Below, one piece after another: positions 36,073 through 49,200 of a DNA stretch of 64,000 nt. The stretch covers positions 4,279,442 to 4,343,441 of the forward strand of contig OX442425.1 in the NCBI GenBank assembly GCA_949361645.1. Direction: 5' to 3'. Under the pieces are notes generated by a model. The model was given only the letters and a program-made list of their open reading frames with translations, did no database searches and was not told the DNA's origin. The stretch is from Spongilla lacustris (lineage: Eukaryota > Porifera > Demospongiae > Spongillida > Spongillidae). Numbering within the stretch: the stretch's first letter is position 1; each line of letters starts with the position of its first letter. The position numbers and the translations under genes are program-made.

Positions 36073-39000
36073 TTTTGTACAGCTCACTGCTTTTGAGAAT
36101 CTTTTTTATGTCAATATGATAATACATTATGTACATGTAGAATTACAGTGGAGGGCACATAATTTCAGTGTTATGTAGTCCCCGAGCGGAACGGATCTAA
36201 TATTCAGTTTTGTTCACGTGCGGTATATATTTACAAACTCGGAACGTGCACCATTTCAGCTCCTACGTGCATTCTATATAGGTAAGCTATCGGTCTGGTC
36301 GTAGTGATCGGCATGCGTAATAACAGACAGTATTTGTGTCACCCATATGTTGATTGCATCGAACAGTGCTTTCTGCTCACTAAGACAACCCATAAGTTGT
36401 TCATAACGCTTCGCTTTAGTTTGTGGGTGCTGACTACTACCCAACTAGCTGCCGATCATACTTAATTACATATTGGGGCATATATATTTGCCTGGGTGCC
36501 TCATTTGTTGTATTCCCAGAGATAATGTATTATCTCTGGTACTAGTAGGCCTATTCCATACCGCTATTAATGTTTTAAAAACTAGTTGGTACCTAGCTGC
36601 GTGCATCAATTGTCTAACTTTCTCCGCGCCAAGAAGTCATATCGAAGTGTATTGTAGACAGGCTACGCGAGGCATGTAAGGGCAAGAAGCAATTTTAACG
36701 TGGAAAGCGTAGGTAGGGTCAGCAGCGCAGATAGCTCATGGTGTGCACTTATTGTGGGTGTTTTTATTATGGTGATAGCTGACATGGATTGGAAACCCCA
36801 GCAATGAAGTCATCAGTTACAACTTACGTGCAGTCCGATTTAGAATTAAGTTAAGTGTAACGCTTAGAAAACAGCAGCACGACGCAGTACAGCAGGAAAT
36901 AGTTGTGACCATTAGATGCCCGTCGAATTTCAGAGGGTAAATAGAACTTTTGTTCAAACAGTGTAAAACGCCCACAGTAAGCACGCCATTACATTAATCA
37001 GCAATATGCGGCACTGCTTGAATTACATGTACATTCCTCTGGCTAGCCAAGTGTACGCAAGTTTCTGCATGTCTGAGTCAAATTTCCCTGAATTGTATTT
37101 TATAGCTATGGGGTCATGGGACATTGCTTTATACAAAAGGTCACCTTCCCAGGTCAAGTCGTTTGAGAGATTATTTCCTACCAAAATTTAACCTTTCGCA
37201 ACTTGGACTAATTGTACGTTTTGATTCCATCAACATGCTATTTTGGCATCTAAGGAAACCTTGTATATTAAAGTGTCTAAAGTAGTATTGAAAATTAATT
37301 ATACCTGTTCTGCCTCTTTTTCTTCTTTATAATTTCGTAATAACCATTGCCCCAAACCAAATTACACCAAGAAATTCATGTATTATATATTTTGCCGGAG
37401 GAGCATATATAATAGATTTCGGATTGGGCTACTGTTAAGTGGCTGCTACAATGTGAACAGTTTATGTAGAGTATATCATAACTGTGATTATTTGAATCAC
37501 ACTTACATGTACACCTGATCACAACAACAAGGATGCTTTTTAAAAATGTACATGTATATATAAGAAGTAATAGTACTCTATTCATGTAGATGGCTATAAA
37601 GGGCTTTGTTGCAGTATCCATTTCCTTGTCTGTGAGAATATAAGTTTGTCCAGTGTATGTTTTATGGCAATTAAAAGGTCACCAATATGAACTATCAAGA
37701 CATCAGCTGGGTCAAGATAAGAGAAAGATGATGTAGGAAGGTTACAGTTACCTGTTTTCAAAACATAGCCAACCACCACACACTGTTATATATCACTGTC
37801 ACACAGCCTTTTAACTCTTTAGCTACTTGAATACATGTACTCACAGAGCTGCATAAGACAATTTGTCTAGAGGATATCATTAAGGGTCACATCCCTCCAT
37901 CATGGGTGCCTATCAAATGTGATGGATACCAGTCCATTTCTATATCTATGTTGATAGTGCAAAGGAATCATCCAACAGTTATTGCAATGTGTGTGGTGAT
38001 CGACAGACGACAGTAACATGCAGTGTTCTGTTTAGATACATCTTAAAGCTCTTTAGTTCACTTTGTGTTATGTGTTTGTCTAAGTGCTATTCTAACTGCT
38101 GGTAAGGATTTGTTCGAGGATAACCTGCATTAATTAGTGTTGATTGGCCCAGTTTCCAATCCCTATCTGTAGTATTAACAAGGTGGAAACATTGATTACA
38201 CAACCAGTTTCTAAAGTCACTGCCCTAAATTACATAATCGATACAGTATTGTGCAGGACTGTAACAGGAACTTAGGACATATCTCGGTACAGGTTTTTAG
38301 AATTGGTTGTATATATAGATTAGTTCATTTATAAAATTTTAGTACACAAGCACACACTACAGTGCACTAACTCCTGTTGGTTTTTTCCCTAGCCATTATT
38401 ATTATTATTATTTTGGGGGGAGGAGGGGGGGGGGGATTCTTGCATCGAGTTGGCCGCTGCGCTGCCATTGAATAAATGAATATTCAATGAGTAGTAATGT
38501 TTAGGTCAATTAGTCACATGATTGTCCTGTAATGATATTATGTCTATTGAGGGAATGATGAGTGAAAGTGGAGCCTGGGGACCAGCATCAGCTGCTCAGC
38601 TAATGCAAAAGTAACATGGGATGGGTAACTAGTTTGGAGGTCATTTGTAGTCTTCTGTTTGGGATTGGGAGCACAGGTTTCAGGTGCAGACTGATCAGAA
38701 ATTTGTAAAAGGTTGTGGAGTCTCATAATACGGCTTGTGTTTCTTTATATACACCTGGGGCATTTTGTACGGGCTCCAGAATATTTCACCATTGATCTTG
38801 ACCACATGGGGCCCCAGATGCCCTAAGTCTATGTACTGTGTGTACATGTATGTGGATAGAAACCATTCCGTAACCTATGTCAATACGAAGAATTATCCTT
38901 TGCAGGCTCCAGTCTAATAGATTTCTCTAATGGTATTGGCAATGGCTTTTTTTTTTTCCAGGTAGTTTAGAAAGTCTTCAGAATACCAGTCATAGGATGC

Positions 39001-40240
39001 TATGTGTAGATTTGTGCTACATTAATAGTTTTATGACAAGAGAGACATTTGAACAGAAAGTTTTACACACTTTAATTAGAGTCCATGATGAGACATCTGG
39101 CAGGTGTGATCTTGTGTGGGTACAGGTTTCAACGCAATCTGTCTGTGTGGGAGAGTTTTCACTCATAGTGGAACCTCAGGTAACTGTTATTTACGCAAAA
39201 TGGATCATATTTACATGTATAAGTGCAGAAATGGCACATCATATTCCAAATAGATTTTGACCCCTATTATGAAGTCATTCAAATGTGACCTGCCTCTATT
39301 TGATCAAATCGTGTGCTCTTTGCAAGTATCAAATGAGAAGACAAAATAAACAATTTATGCCTCAAAACAAACTGTGCACTTGTAGGGACAAAAATGTACA
39401 TGTATGGGCTCTGTTCTGGTACCCAGTCCCATCATCTCTGTGTTCTTCTCCTTTGTTTATTCCAAGAATGCCCTCCTACCAATAAACTTGTGCTATCAAC
39501 CAGGGGTGATATGCATGTGGACATTGGGCATTCAACTGCCACATGAGAAATACCTTATGGCAGTCATGAGTTGTTAGAGCACATGGTACTGGTGGGATTT
39601 AGCAACTAGTGTAGGCATGGCTACAACTACTGAAGAACTATGACCAAATAACATTCTCTATGAGATGGTATTTAGGATTTGAAGACAATAGTAGTACTGT
39701 AAAAAGCTTGTAAACCATATGAAGACAACTCCTACACAGACAATGTAAATATCAATTGGATTATTTCAATTTTCCTTATCATTGAAACAGCTTATTGTTG
39801 ACTTCAAATCCTACATGTATATACCACCAACTTTATCTTGGTACTCCTTCATTAAAAAATTAGGTAAAGAAGGTGTATTTGTTTCCTAGGCAACACTTTA
39901 TTTCATTTAGAACATGGTGTGTATACAAGTATACATACCTAGAGTATATATTCAAGTAGCCTTGGAACATGAGAGCAGTGACATATGCTTCTGCTCAAGG
40001 AATATCCTAAGAGACTAGTTTGAAATATCACATTTTCGCCATGGCTGTGTGGAGTTGTAGGTGGGGCTTTGATATGCTAATTTATGTATCCCGTGGCATT
40101 CTGGCATTTGATCACATGCCTGATGGTGCGAGTGAAGAGATTGTAAAGACATGTACATGTACATGTATATAATTGGAGTCCATTTCATGTCCATATTTCA
40201 GAACTTACTGTTGGTAGTGGTTATCAGTGCAACAACACAC
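36073..40240. other. Intergenic region upstream of the ROCO-type gene
   Basis: No supported gene in 4.2 kb. There is a (TTA)n plus G-rich run near 38398-38437, and a MITE family 1 derivative at about 39640-39850 (ACATTCTCTATGAGATGGTA paired with ACCACCAACTT). The promoter of the downstream gene should be near the right edge, but no clear element is seen. Confidence 0.5.
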
Positions 40241-43200
40241 ATGGCAAAACCACCATTGTACTTGGCTGCTGAGCGAGGTAACCTGGAAGAAGTAAAACGT
40301 CTACTAGCCAAGCCTGGTGTTGACATTAATGAGTGTGGAGGATATGTAAGTGGTTTGTGTACATGTTTATTGTAAGTAGCTTCTGGTGGAGGAGGTGTGT
40401 TGTTCAGTCATATCTGTACTTATACTACAAAACTAGCCACACACACACACATACACATCCATATACACTTACAAGGATCCTCCCGTGCGGTCAAAACTTC
40501 AGTTGATACCTTTTAGAGTGGGCGATGATATGCTGTTTCTTATCCCCATGCCCATATCAATGATTTAGTAACTGAATGTGTCACTGTGTGCATGGAAAAG
40601 TGATACATTCTCAACACTTGATTAACCTTTCAAAATGAAGATTGCTGAGTTATGCATTTTGAGGTGACTAATTCGTCCTGGGTGAGGGTAATATTATGAT
40701 AATGGTAAACACAAATCCAAACTTGTCACGTTGCAACTTACATGTACATGTAGCTGAAATAACCTTAAAGTTTGGTATGTGGACCAACATGGGAGGGTAG
40801 TGATGTCCTCTACATAGTGATGTCCTCTACATAGTGATGTCCTCTACATAGTGATGTCCTCTACATAGTGATGTCCTCTACATAGTGATGTCCTCTACAT
40901 AGTGATGTCCTCTACATAGTGATGTCCTCTACATAGTGATGTCCTCTACATAGTGATGTCCTCTACATAGTGATGTCCTCTACATAGTGATGTCCTGTAC
41001 ATTTGCATGTTCAGGAAGTTTATTACCCTCCACCGAAACTTTCCAATACAAATAAAATAGACCAATGGTCACATAGAAATGCATGGTCACAAAAAAAACT
41101 GTCCTATACCTGAATGAATCATTTTTTAGAGTAGTACTTCCAGAAATATATAATTCTCTCTGTAGTCGAAAGACACTTCTCTTCATGTTGCTTGCCTTGG
41201 AGGCCATACTAATGTGGTGAGCTTTCTTTTGGACAAGGGAGCTGATCTGAACAGAACAAATAAGGTATCGTCACCATAAGAATGATCTAATTCATCTGTG
41301 TATTGTTAGCTGTGGGGGAGTTATGGAGGAGGTCTGTTAGGGGATGATCTGTTAGTAGGTATGGAGGAGATCTGTTAGTAGCTATGGAGGGGATGATCTG
41401 TTAATAGCTATGGAGGAGATCTGTTAGTAGCTATGGAGGGGGTGATCTGTTAGTAGCTATGGAGGAGATCTGTTAGTAGCTATGAAGGGGATGATCTGTT
41501 AATAGCTATGGAGGGGGTGATCTGTTAGTACATGTAGCTATGGAGGAGGTCTGTTAGTAGCTATGAAGGGGATGATCTGTTAGTAGCTATGGAGGAGATC
41601 TGTTAGTAGCTATGGAGGGGGTGATCTGTTAGTAGCTATGGAGGGGATGATCTGTTAGTAGCTATGGAGAGGGTGATCTGTTAGTAGCTATGGAGGAGAT
41701 CCGTTAGTAGCTATGAAGGGGATGATCTGTTAGTAGCTATGGAGGAGGTCTGTTAGTAGCTTTGAAGGTCTGTTAATAGCTATGGAGGGGATGAACTGTT
41801 AGTAGCTATGGTGAGGATGATTTGTTAGTAGCTATGGAGGGGGTGATCTGTTAGTAGCTATGGAAGGGGTTATCTGTTAGTAACTATGGAGGGGATGATC
41901 TGTTAGTAGCTATGGAGGGGGTGATCTGGATTGACCCGGAGGGGCTCTACATGGTTGTATGTTGGTATTGAATGTTAGAAACATTCTTCGACATTACAAG
42001 AATCATAATAAATCCAACTCTATAACTCTATACTCTATATACTGTATCGAAGTCATGGTCTGTGGAACAAGTCAAAATATACAGTATCTATTCTGACAAA
42101 TAGAAGTTGCATGTTCTTTTCTGGTGGGTCTGGTGTTCAAATGTCAATTATTGTAATAGTTGTAACTGTCAAAATGCAGAACATCATTGATTGGAAATGA
42201 GATCACTTGCTTTACCGAAGTGTTGGTATACTGTATGCATGTCCTGTTATTTGCATTTATTGAAGTGGTGACATGTATATTAACTTTCTTCAGTGGGAAG
42301 ACACTCCTCTTCTACGTGCTTGCTATGGAGGCCATATTGATGTGGTGAGCTTTCTTTTGGATAAAGGAGCTGATCTGAACACAGCAAATAAGGTATCTTG
42401 TACTTTGTTGCAATATGGGCATGCATGGCTGCATGTGTTCATCATAATAAATCTACATGTATCTATGGTTACCAGTTGTGAACCTTCCTTCAAGCTTTTT
42501 CATGCAGAATATTTTTACATTACAATGTTTCTCCCCCTCCTCCAACCAAGCATCCTGGAAATGCATCATCCTCTAGGCTATAAGTTCCACTTAATGTAAA
42601 CAGATTTTAATGTTCACATCATGAAGGAATATAGTGGTGTAGAAACAATTGAAGAAAACCAACAAACTGATGCAATAACCCACAGCTAGTGATATCTACA
42701 ATGTAGATTGGTAATTGTCTGAAATCAATCACAAATCAATCACCTCAACAAACCAAAAACCACACATGAAATAAGACAACTACAGTTTATTGAAATAAAT
42801 ATAACAGGATAGATGGGAAATGTATAACACACTGAAAGCGGATCTAACATATTAGCAGGTCAACAGACCTCTGATGTATTAACAGGTAAATGGTATGGTA
42901 GTGTACAGATCTTTGTATACCTTCCATGTTTGTGCACCCCAATGATAATCTGATTTTTTTCCAGGTTGGATTCACACCTCTTCATATAGCATGCCTTGGT
43001 AGCCATGCCAACATGGTACGCATGCTTTTGAAGCTAGATGTTGCTGTAAATGCTCAGTCTAAGAAGGTATTGATTCTGTTATGTGTATCCATCTCTATAC
43101 ACATGTGCATGTGTCCAAATGTACGAGACCATGGCTGTTTAGCTGGGGTAGTAGTTTTGCATGCACAATAAAACGTGTCTTTCCAACCTTACAACACACA

Positions 43201-46200
43201 CATTCTTTCCCTGTGGAAATCAATTTTCATTTCTCCAGAGTACAAAGTGCTCAAACCCACCAGTATTGACATCACATGAATATTTGATAGAAGGCATTAA
43301 ATAGATAGTCAAAGTGATTTGGTACTGGATACAAAACAAACATTTTCCAATACTAGTATTGAACCAAAAAAATGGCTGTGAATATTTCAGTGATGATGTG
43401 TAGTTTTGATGCTAAATGTTTCCTTTTTAAAAATGTATTCTTTCCCCCCAACCAACACTTTCTTGCATCCTGGAAATGCATCCACCTCTAGGCTGTAAGT
43501 TCCACATTGTATGTGATATTTGTGCATGGAGTCCTTTTGAAATGAAATGTGCTGTGCACCAGGAAGTGTGTACCAGATAGGTTATTTTCCCAAAGATGAA
43601 CAACAGCATAGTATTTGAAATATCAGTGACAGGTAATGAGATGGAGCGTAAAGTAAATGGTTATCAAGTGGCGAGTGTATGTAGGATCGTGTAGGCAAGG
43701 ACATTACCATCTGATAGTAAATGTAATTTGGAATTGGATGGATATAGTATATTTAGTACTGCCAGTATTTAACAACAAAGTGGCTGTGAATGATGTACTG
43801 TTTTGATGCTGAATATGTTTCCCTTCTTTAATGAATTCTTTCCCCCCAACGAACACTTTCTTGCATCCTGGAAATGCATCATCTGGTAGGATGTAAGTTC
43901 CACATTGTATGTGATATTTGTGGTGTACTTTTGAAATGAAATGTGCTGTGCATCAGGAAGTTGAGTGTGTACGAGATAGGTTATTTTCCCAAAGATGAAC
44001 AACAGCATAGTATTTGAAATATCAGTGACGGGTAATGAGATGGAGCGTAAAGTAAATGGTTATCAAGTGGCGAGTGTATGTAGGATCATGTAGGCAAGGA
44101 CATTACCATCTGATAGTAAATGTGATTTGGAATTGGATGGATATAGTATATTTAGTACTGCCAGTATTTAACAACAAAGTGGCTGTGAATGATGTGCTGT
44201 TTTGATGCTGAATATGTTTCCCTTGTTTAATGAATTCTTTCCCCCCAACCAACCCTTTCTTGCATCCTGGAAATGCATCCACCTCTAGTCTGTAAGTTCC
44301 ACATTGTATGTGATATTTGTGGTGTCGTTTTGAAATGAAATGTGCTGTGCACCAGGAAGTTGAGTGTGTACGAGATAGGTTATTTTCCCAAAGATGAACA
44401 ACAGCATAGTATTTGAAATATCAGTGACGGGTAATGAGATAGAGCGTAAAGTAAATGGTTATCATGTGGCGAGTGTATGTAGGATCATGTAGGCAAGGAC
44501 ATTACCATCTGATAGTAAATGTGATTTGGAATTGGATGGATATAGTATATTTAGTACTGCTAGTATTGAACAACAAAATGGGTGTGAGTGATGTGTAGTT
44601 TTGATGCTAAATGTTTCCTTTTTAAAAATGTATTCTTTCCCCCCAACCAACCCTTTCTTGCAACCGGGAAATGCATCCACCTCTAGGCTGTAAGTCCCAC
44701 ATTGTGTGTGATATTTGTGGTGTCCTTTTGAAATGAAATGTGCTGTGCATCAGGAAGTTGAGTGTGTACGAGATAGGTTATTTTCCCAAAGATGAATAAC
44801 AGCATAGTATTTGAAATATCAGTGACGGGTAATGAGATCGAGCGTAAAGTAAATGGTTATCATGTGGCGAGTGTATGTAGGATCGTGTAGGCAAGGACAT
44901 TACCATCTGATAGTAAATGTGATTTGGAATTGGATGGATATAGTATATTTAGTACTGCCAGTATTCAACAACAAAGTGGCTGTGAATGATGTGCTGTTTT
45001 GATGCTGAATATGTTTCCCTTGTTTAATGAATTCTTTCCCCCCAACCAACACTTTCTTGCATCCTGGAAATGCATCATCTGATAGAATGTAAGTTCCACA
45101 TTGTATGTGATATTTGTGGTGTCCTTTTGAAATGAAATGTGCTGTGCACCAGGAAGTTGAGTGTGTACGAGATAGGTTATTTTCCCAAAGATGAACAACA
45201 GCATAGTATTTGAAATATCAGTGACGGGTAATGAGACAGAGCGTAAAGTAAATGGTTATCATGTGGCGAGTGTATGTAGGATCATGTAGGCAAGGACATT
45301 ACCATCTGATAGTAAATGTGATTTGGAATTGGATGGATATAGTATATTTAGTACTGCCAGTATTCAACAACAAAGTGGCTGTGAATGATGTGCTGTTTTG
45401 ATGCTGAATATGTTTCCCTTATTTAATGAATTCTTTCCCCCCAACCAACACTTTCTTGCATCCTGGAAATGCATCATCTGATAGTATGTAAGTTCCGCAT
45501 TGTATGTGATATTTGTGGTGTCCTTTTGAAATGAAACGTGCTATGCATCAGGAAGTTGAGTGTGTACGAGATAGGTTATTTTCCCAAAGATGAACAACAG
45601 CATAGTATTTGAAATATCAGTGACGGGTAATGAGATGGAGCGTAAAGTAAATGGTTATCATGTGGCAAGTGTATGTAGGATCGTGTAGGCAAGGACATTA
45701 CCATCTGATAGTAAATGTGATTTGGAATTGGATGGATATAGTATATTTAGTACTGCCAGTATTCAACAACAAAGTGGCTGTGAATGATGTGCTGTTTTGA
45801 TGCTGAATATGTTTCCCTTGTTTAATGAATTCTTTCCCCCCAACCAACACTTTCTTGCATCCTGGAAATGCATCCACCTGTAGGCTGTAAGTTCCACATT
45901 GTGTGTGATATTTGTGGTGTCCTTTTGAAATGAAATGTGCTGTGCATCAGGAAGTTGAGTGTGTACCAGATAGGTTATTTTTCCAATGATGAACAACAGC
46001 ATAGTATTTGAAATATCAGTGACGGGTAATGAGATGGAGCGTAAAGTAAATGGTTATCATGTGGCGAGTGTATGTAGGATCGTGTAGGCAAGGACATTAC
46101 CATCTGATAGTAAAGGTGATTTGGAATTGGATGGATATAGTATATTTAGTACTGCCAGTATTCAACAACAAAGTGGCTGTGAATGATGTGCTGTTTTGAT

Positions 46201-49200
46201 GCTGAATATGTTTCCCTTGTTTAATGAATTCTTTCCCCCCAACCAACACTTTCTTGCATCCTGGAAATGCATCCACCTCTAGTCTGTAAGTTCCACATTG
46301 TATGTGATATTTGTGGTGTCCTTTTGAAATGAAATGTGCTGTGCACCAGGAAGTTGAGTGTGTACGAGATAGGTTATTTTCCCAAAGATGAACAACAGCA
46401 TAGTATTTGAAATATCAGTGACGGGTAATGAGATAGAGCGTAAAGTAAATGGTTAGCATGTGGCGAGTGTATGTAGGATCGTGTAGGCAAGGACATTACC
46501 ATCTGATAGTAAATGTGATTTGGAATTGGATGGATATAGTATATTTAGTACTGCTAGTATTGAACAACAAAATGGGTGTGAGTGATGTGTAGTTTTGATG
46601 CTAAATGTTTCCTTTTTAAAAATGTATTCTTTCCCCCCAACCAACCCTTTCTTGCAACCTGGAAATGCATCCACCTCTAGGCTGTAAGTCCCACATTGTG
46701 TGTGATATTTGTGGTGTCCTTTTGAAATGAAATGTGCTGTGCATCAGGAAGTTGAGTGTGTACCAGATAGGTTATTTTTTCAGAGATGAACGACAGCATA
46801 GTATTTGAAATATCAGTGATGGTTAATGAGATGGAGCGTAAAGTAAATGGTTAGCATGTGGCGAGTGTTTTTAGGATTGTGTAGGCAAGGACATTACCAT
46901 CTGATAGTAAAAGTGATTTGGAATTGGATGGATTTATATGATATATTTAGTACTGCTAGTATTGAACAACAAAGTGGCTGTGAATGATATGCTGTTTTGA
47001 TCCTAAATGTTTTTCGCTTATTTAATGAATTCTTTCCCCCCAACCAACACTTTCTTGCATCCTGGATATGCATCCACCCTTAGGCTGTAAGTTCCACATT
47101 GTACATGTATGTGATATGTGTGCTGTCCTTTTGAAATGAGATGTGCTGTGCATCAGGAAGTTGAGCGTGTACGAGATAGGTTATTTTCCCAAAGATGAAC
47201 AACAGCGTAGTATTTGAACTATCAGTGATGGGTAATGAGATGGAGCGTAAAGTAAATGGTTATCATGTGGCGAGTGTATGTAGGATCGTGTAGGCAAGGA
47301 CATTACCATCTGATAATAAATGTGATTTGGGATTGGATGGATATAGTATATTTAGTACTGCTAGTATTGAACAACAAAGTGGCTGTGAATGATGTGTAGT
47401 TTTGATGCTAAACGTTTCCTTTTTTTAAATGAATTCTTTCCCCCCAACCAACACTTTCTTGCATCCTGGAAATGCATCCACCTCTAGTCTGTAAGTTTCA
47501 CATTGTATGTGATATTTGTGGTGTCCTTTTGAAATGAAATGTGTTGTGCATCAGGAAGTTGAGCGTGTACGAGATAGGTTATTTTCCCTAAGATGAACAA
47601 CAGCATAGTATTTGAATTATCAGTGACAAGTGATGAGATGGTGTGTAAAGTACATATGTAGATGGGTAAAGTATGGTGAGTGTATGTAGGATCTTGTACC
47701 ATTTGATGGTAAAAGTGATTTGGAATTGGATGGATATAGTATACAAGTAAATAAAAAACATTCTCTATGAGAAAGTTGGTGGCATATAGGATTTGAATGC
47801 AAAGGTGGTGTAAAAAGGAAGGAAAGAAGAGTCTAATAATAACGGAAAATGGAATAGTCCTATAATTAGCACATTTCTACATGTAGTATATAGTGTGTTG
47901 TTCGTGTGCTAAATATAGGACTTCCATTTTCCCTTATTATTAGAGCTTTGTTTCCTTCCTTTTTACACCACCATTGCCTTCAAATCCTATATGCCACCAA
48001 CTTTCTCATAGAGAATGTATTTTATTTACTTGTTTCATTAATTTTTATTCATACCCGATTATTGGTCTCGGTCCCAGACCCGTTCACAGCAGCGGATGGA
48101 TTACATCACCGCTATGCGGAAACAGCCCAAGACTGTGCAAACGATTATCATTGTTACGTAAATTTGGGTCTGGGTATGAGACTAAGAAAGAAGAGAGCCT
48201 GGTAGCTTAATCGATTGATGCATGCATACCGAAGGCTGTGATATCTGAACATGTGTCTAAAACCAAGGTAAAGACATTTTTAGTACGGGGGCTAAAATCT
48301 GTAGCCATACGTTTGTTTAGCCCATCGCGTTCACCGATCTGAGAGTATCATTGCAGTGCTAGCCCTTTAATGTACAGTTGTCACCCCGGGAAAGTTCAGT
48401 CACTCTTTTTTGATGTGCAATGTATTATCGCGTCATAAATTAATATTACATTGTTACTGCTACTTCCCCAGACCCAATTGGTGTCAGTGTCACATGATGC
48501 ACACTATGACTACAACACAACACAGCAACTACCTACTAACAATGTCTGACACCATATGCATACACAGGCTTGAGCAGAGGGCAGGCAAAAATCCACATTC
48601 TGCGGCAAAAACACACTAACTATCCTGCTCCAATACACACAACTGCAACAGTCCATTCTGAGTCACAAAACACCAACATTTTCAAGTCACCACCAGCCAT
48701 GTCAACTGAATTCCAATCAAGGACCAAATATAAGCACACCATTTATTACATTCTGGAGGAAGCTTCAACAAATCTGATCCATGAAAAATGTGATGCACCA
48801 TCACTAACTCCACACACCTACATTGTACACATCACCAAGTCTGGTCCCTAAATCCACTGAACAATCTCTGCAGTACATGCCACCATCACATTGCATTGCC
48901 AACCTAAGCCTCTCAAAAATTTCAGGACCAATATCATTCAAACACTACTGTCATTCTCCTATATATGTAGAGTAAACCAGTGAAATAGTGAATCATATTT
49001 ATATCATACCTTTACTGTGACCTGCACACAGTAAGTGTTCAAATGAAATCTTAGAAATGTTGATGGAGTCGTACACTGCAGCAACACTGTAAAGTTACAT
49101 GTATACATGAGCAAATAAATTGCTTTAATTTGTTGAGTGTAGATACCTAAGTTCAGGTAAACAGAAGTGCTGTTTTGATGCTGAATATGTTTCCCTTTCT

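Noticed and set aside
40798..41935. Regularly repeated blocks that might suggest a CRISPR array
   Set aside because: Units are directly abutting or separated by variable short insertions, without unique spacers, in a eukaryotic intron; these are minisatellites.
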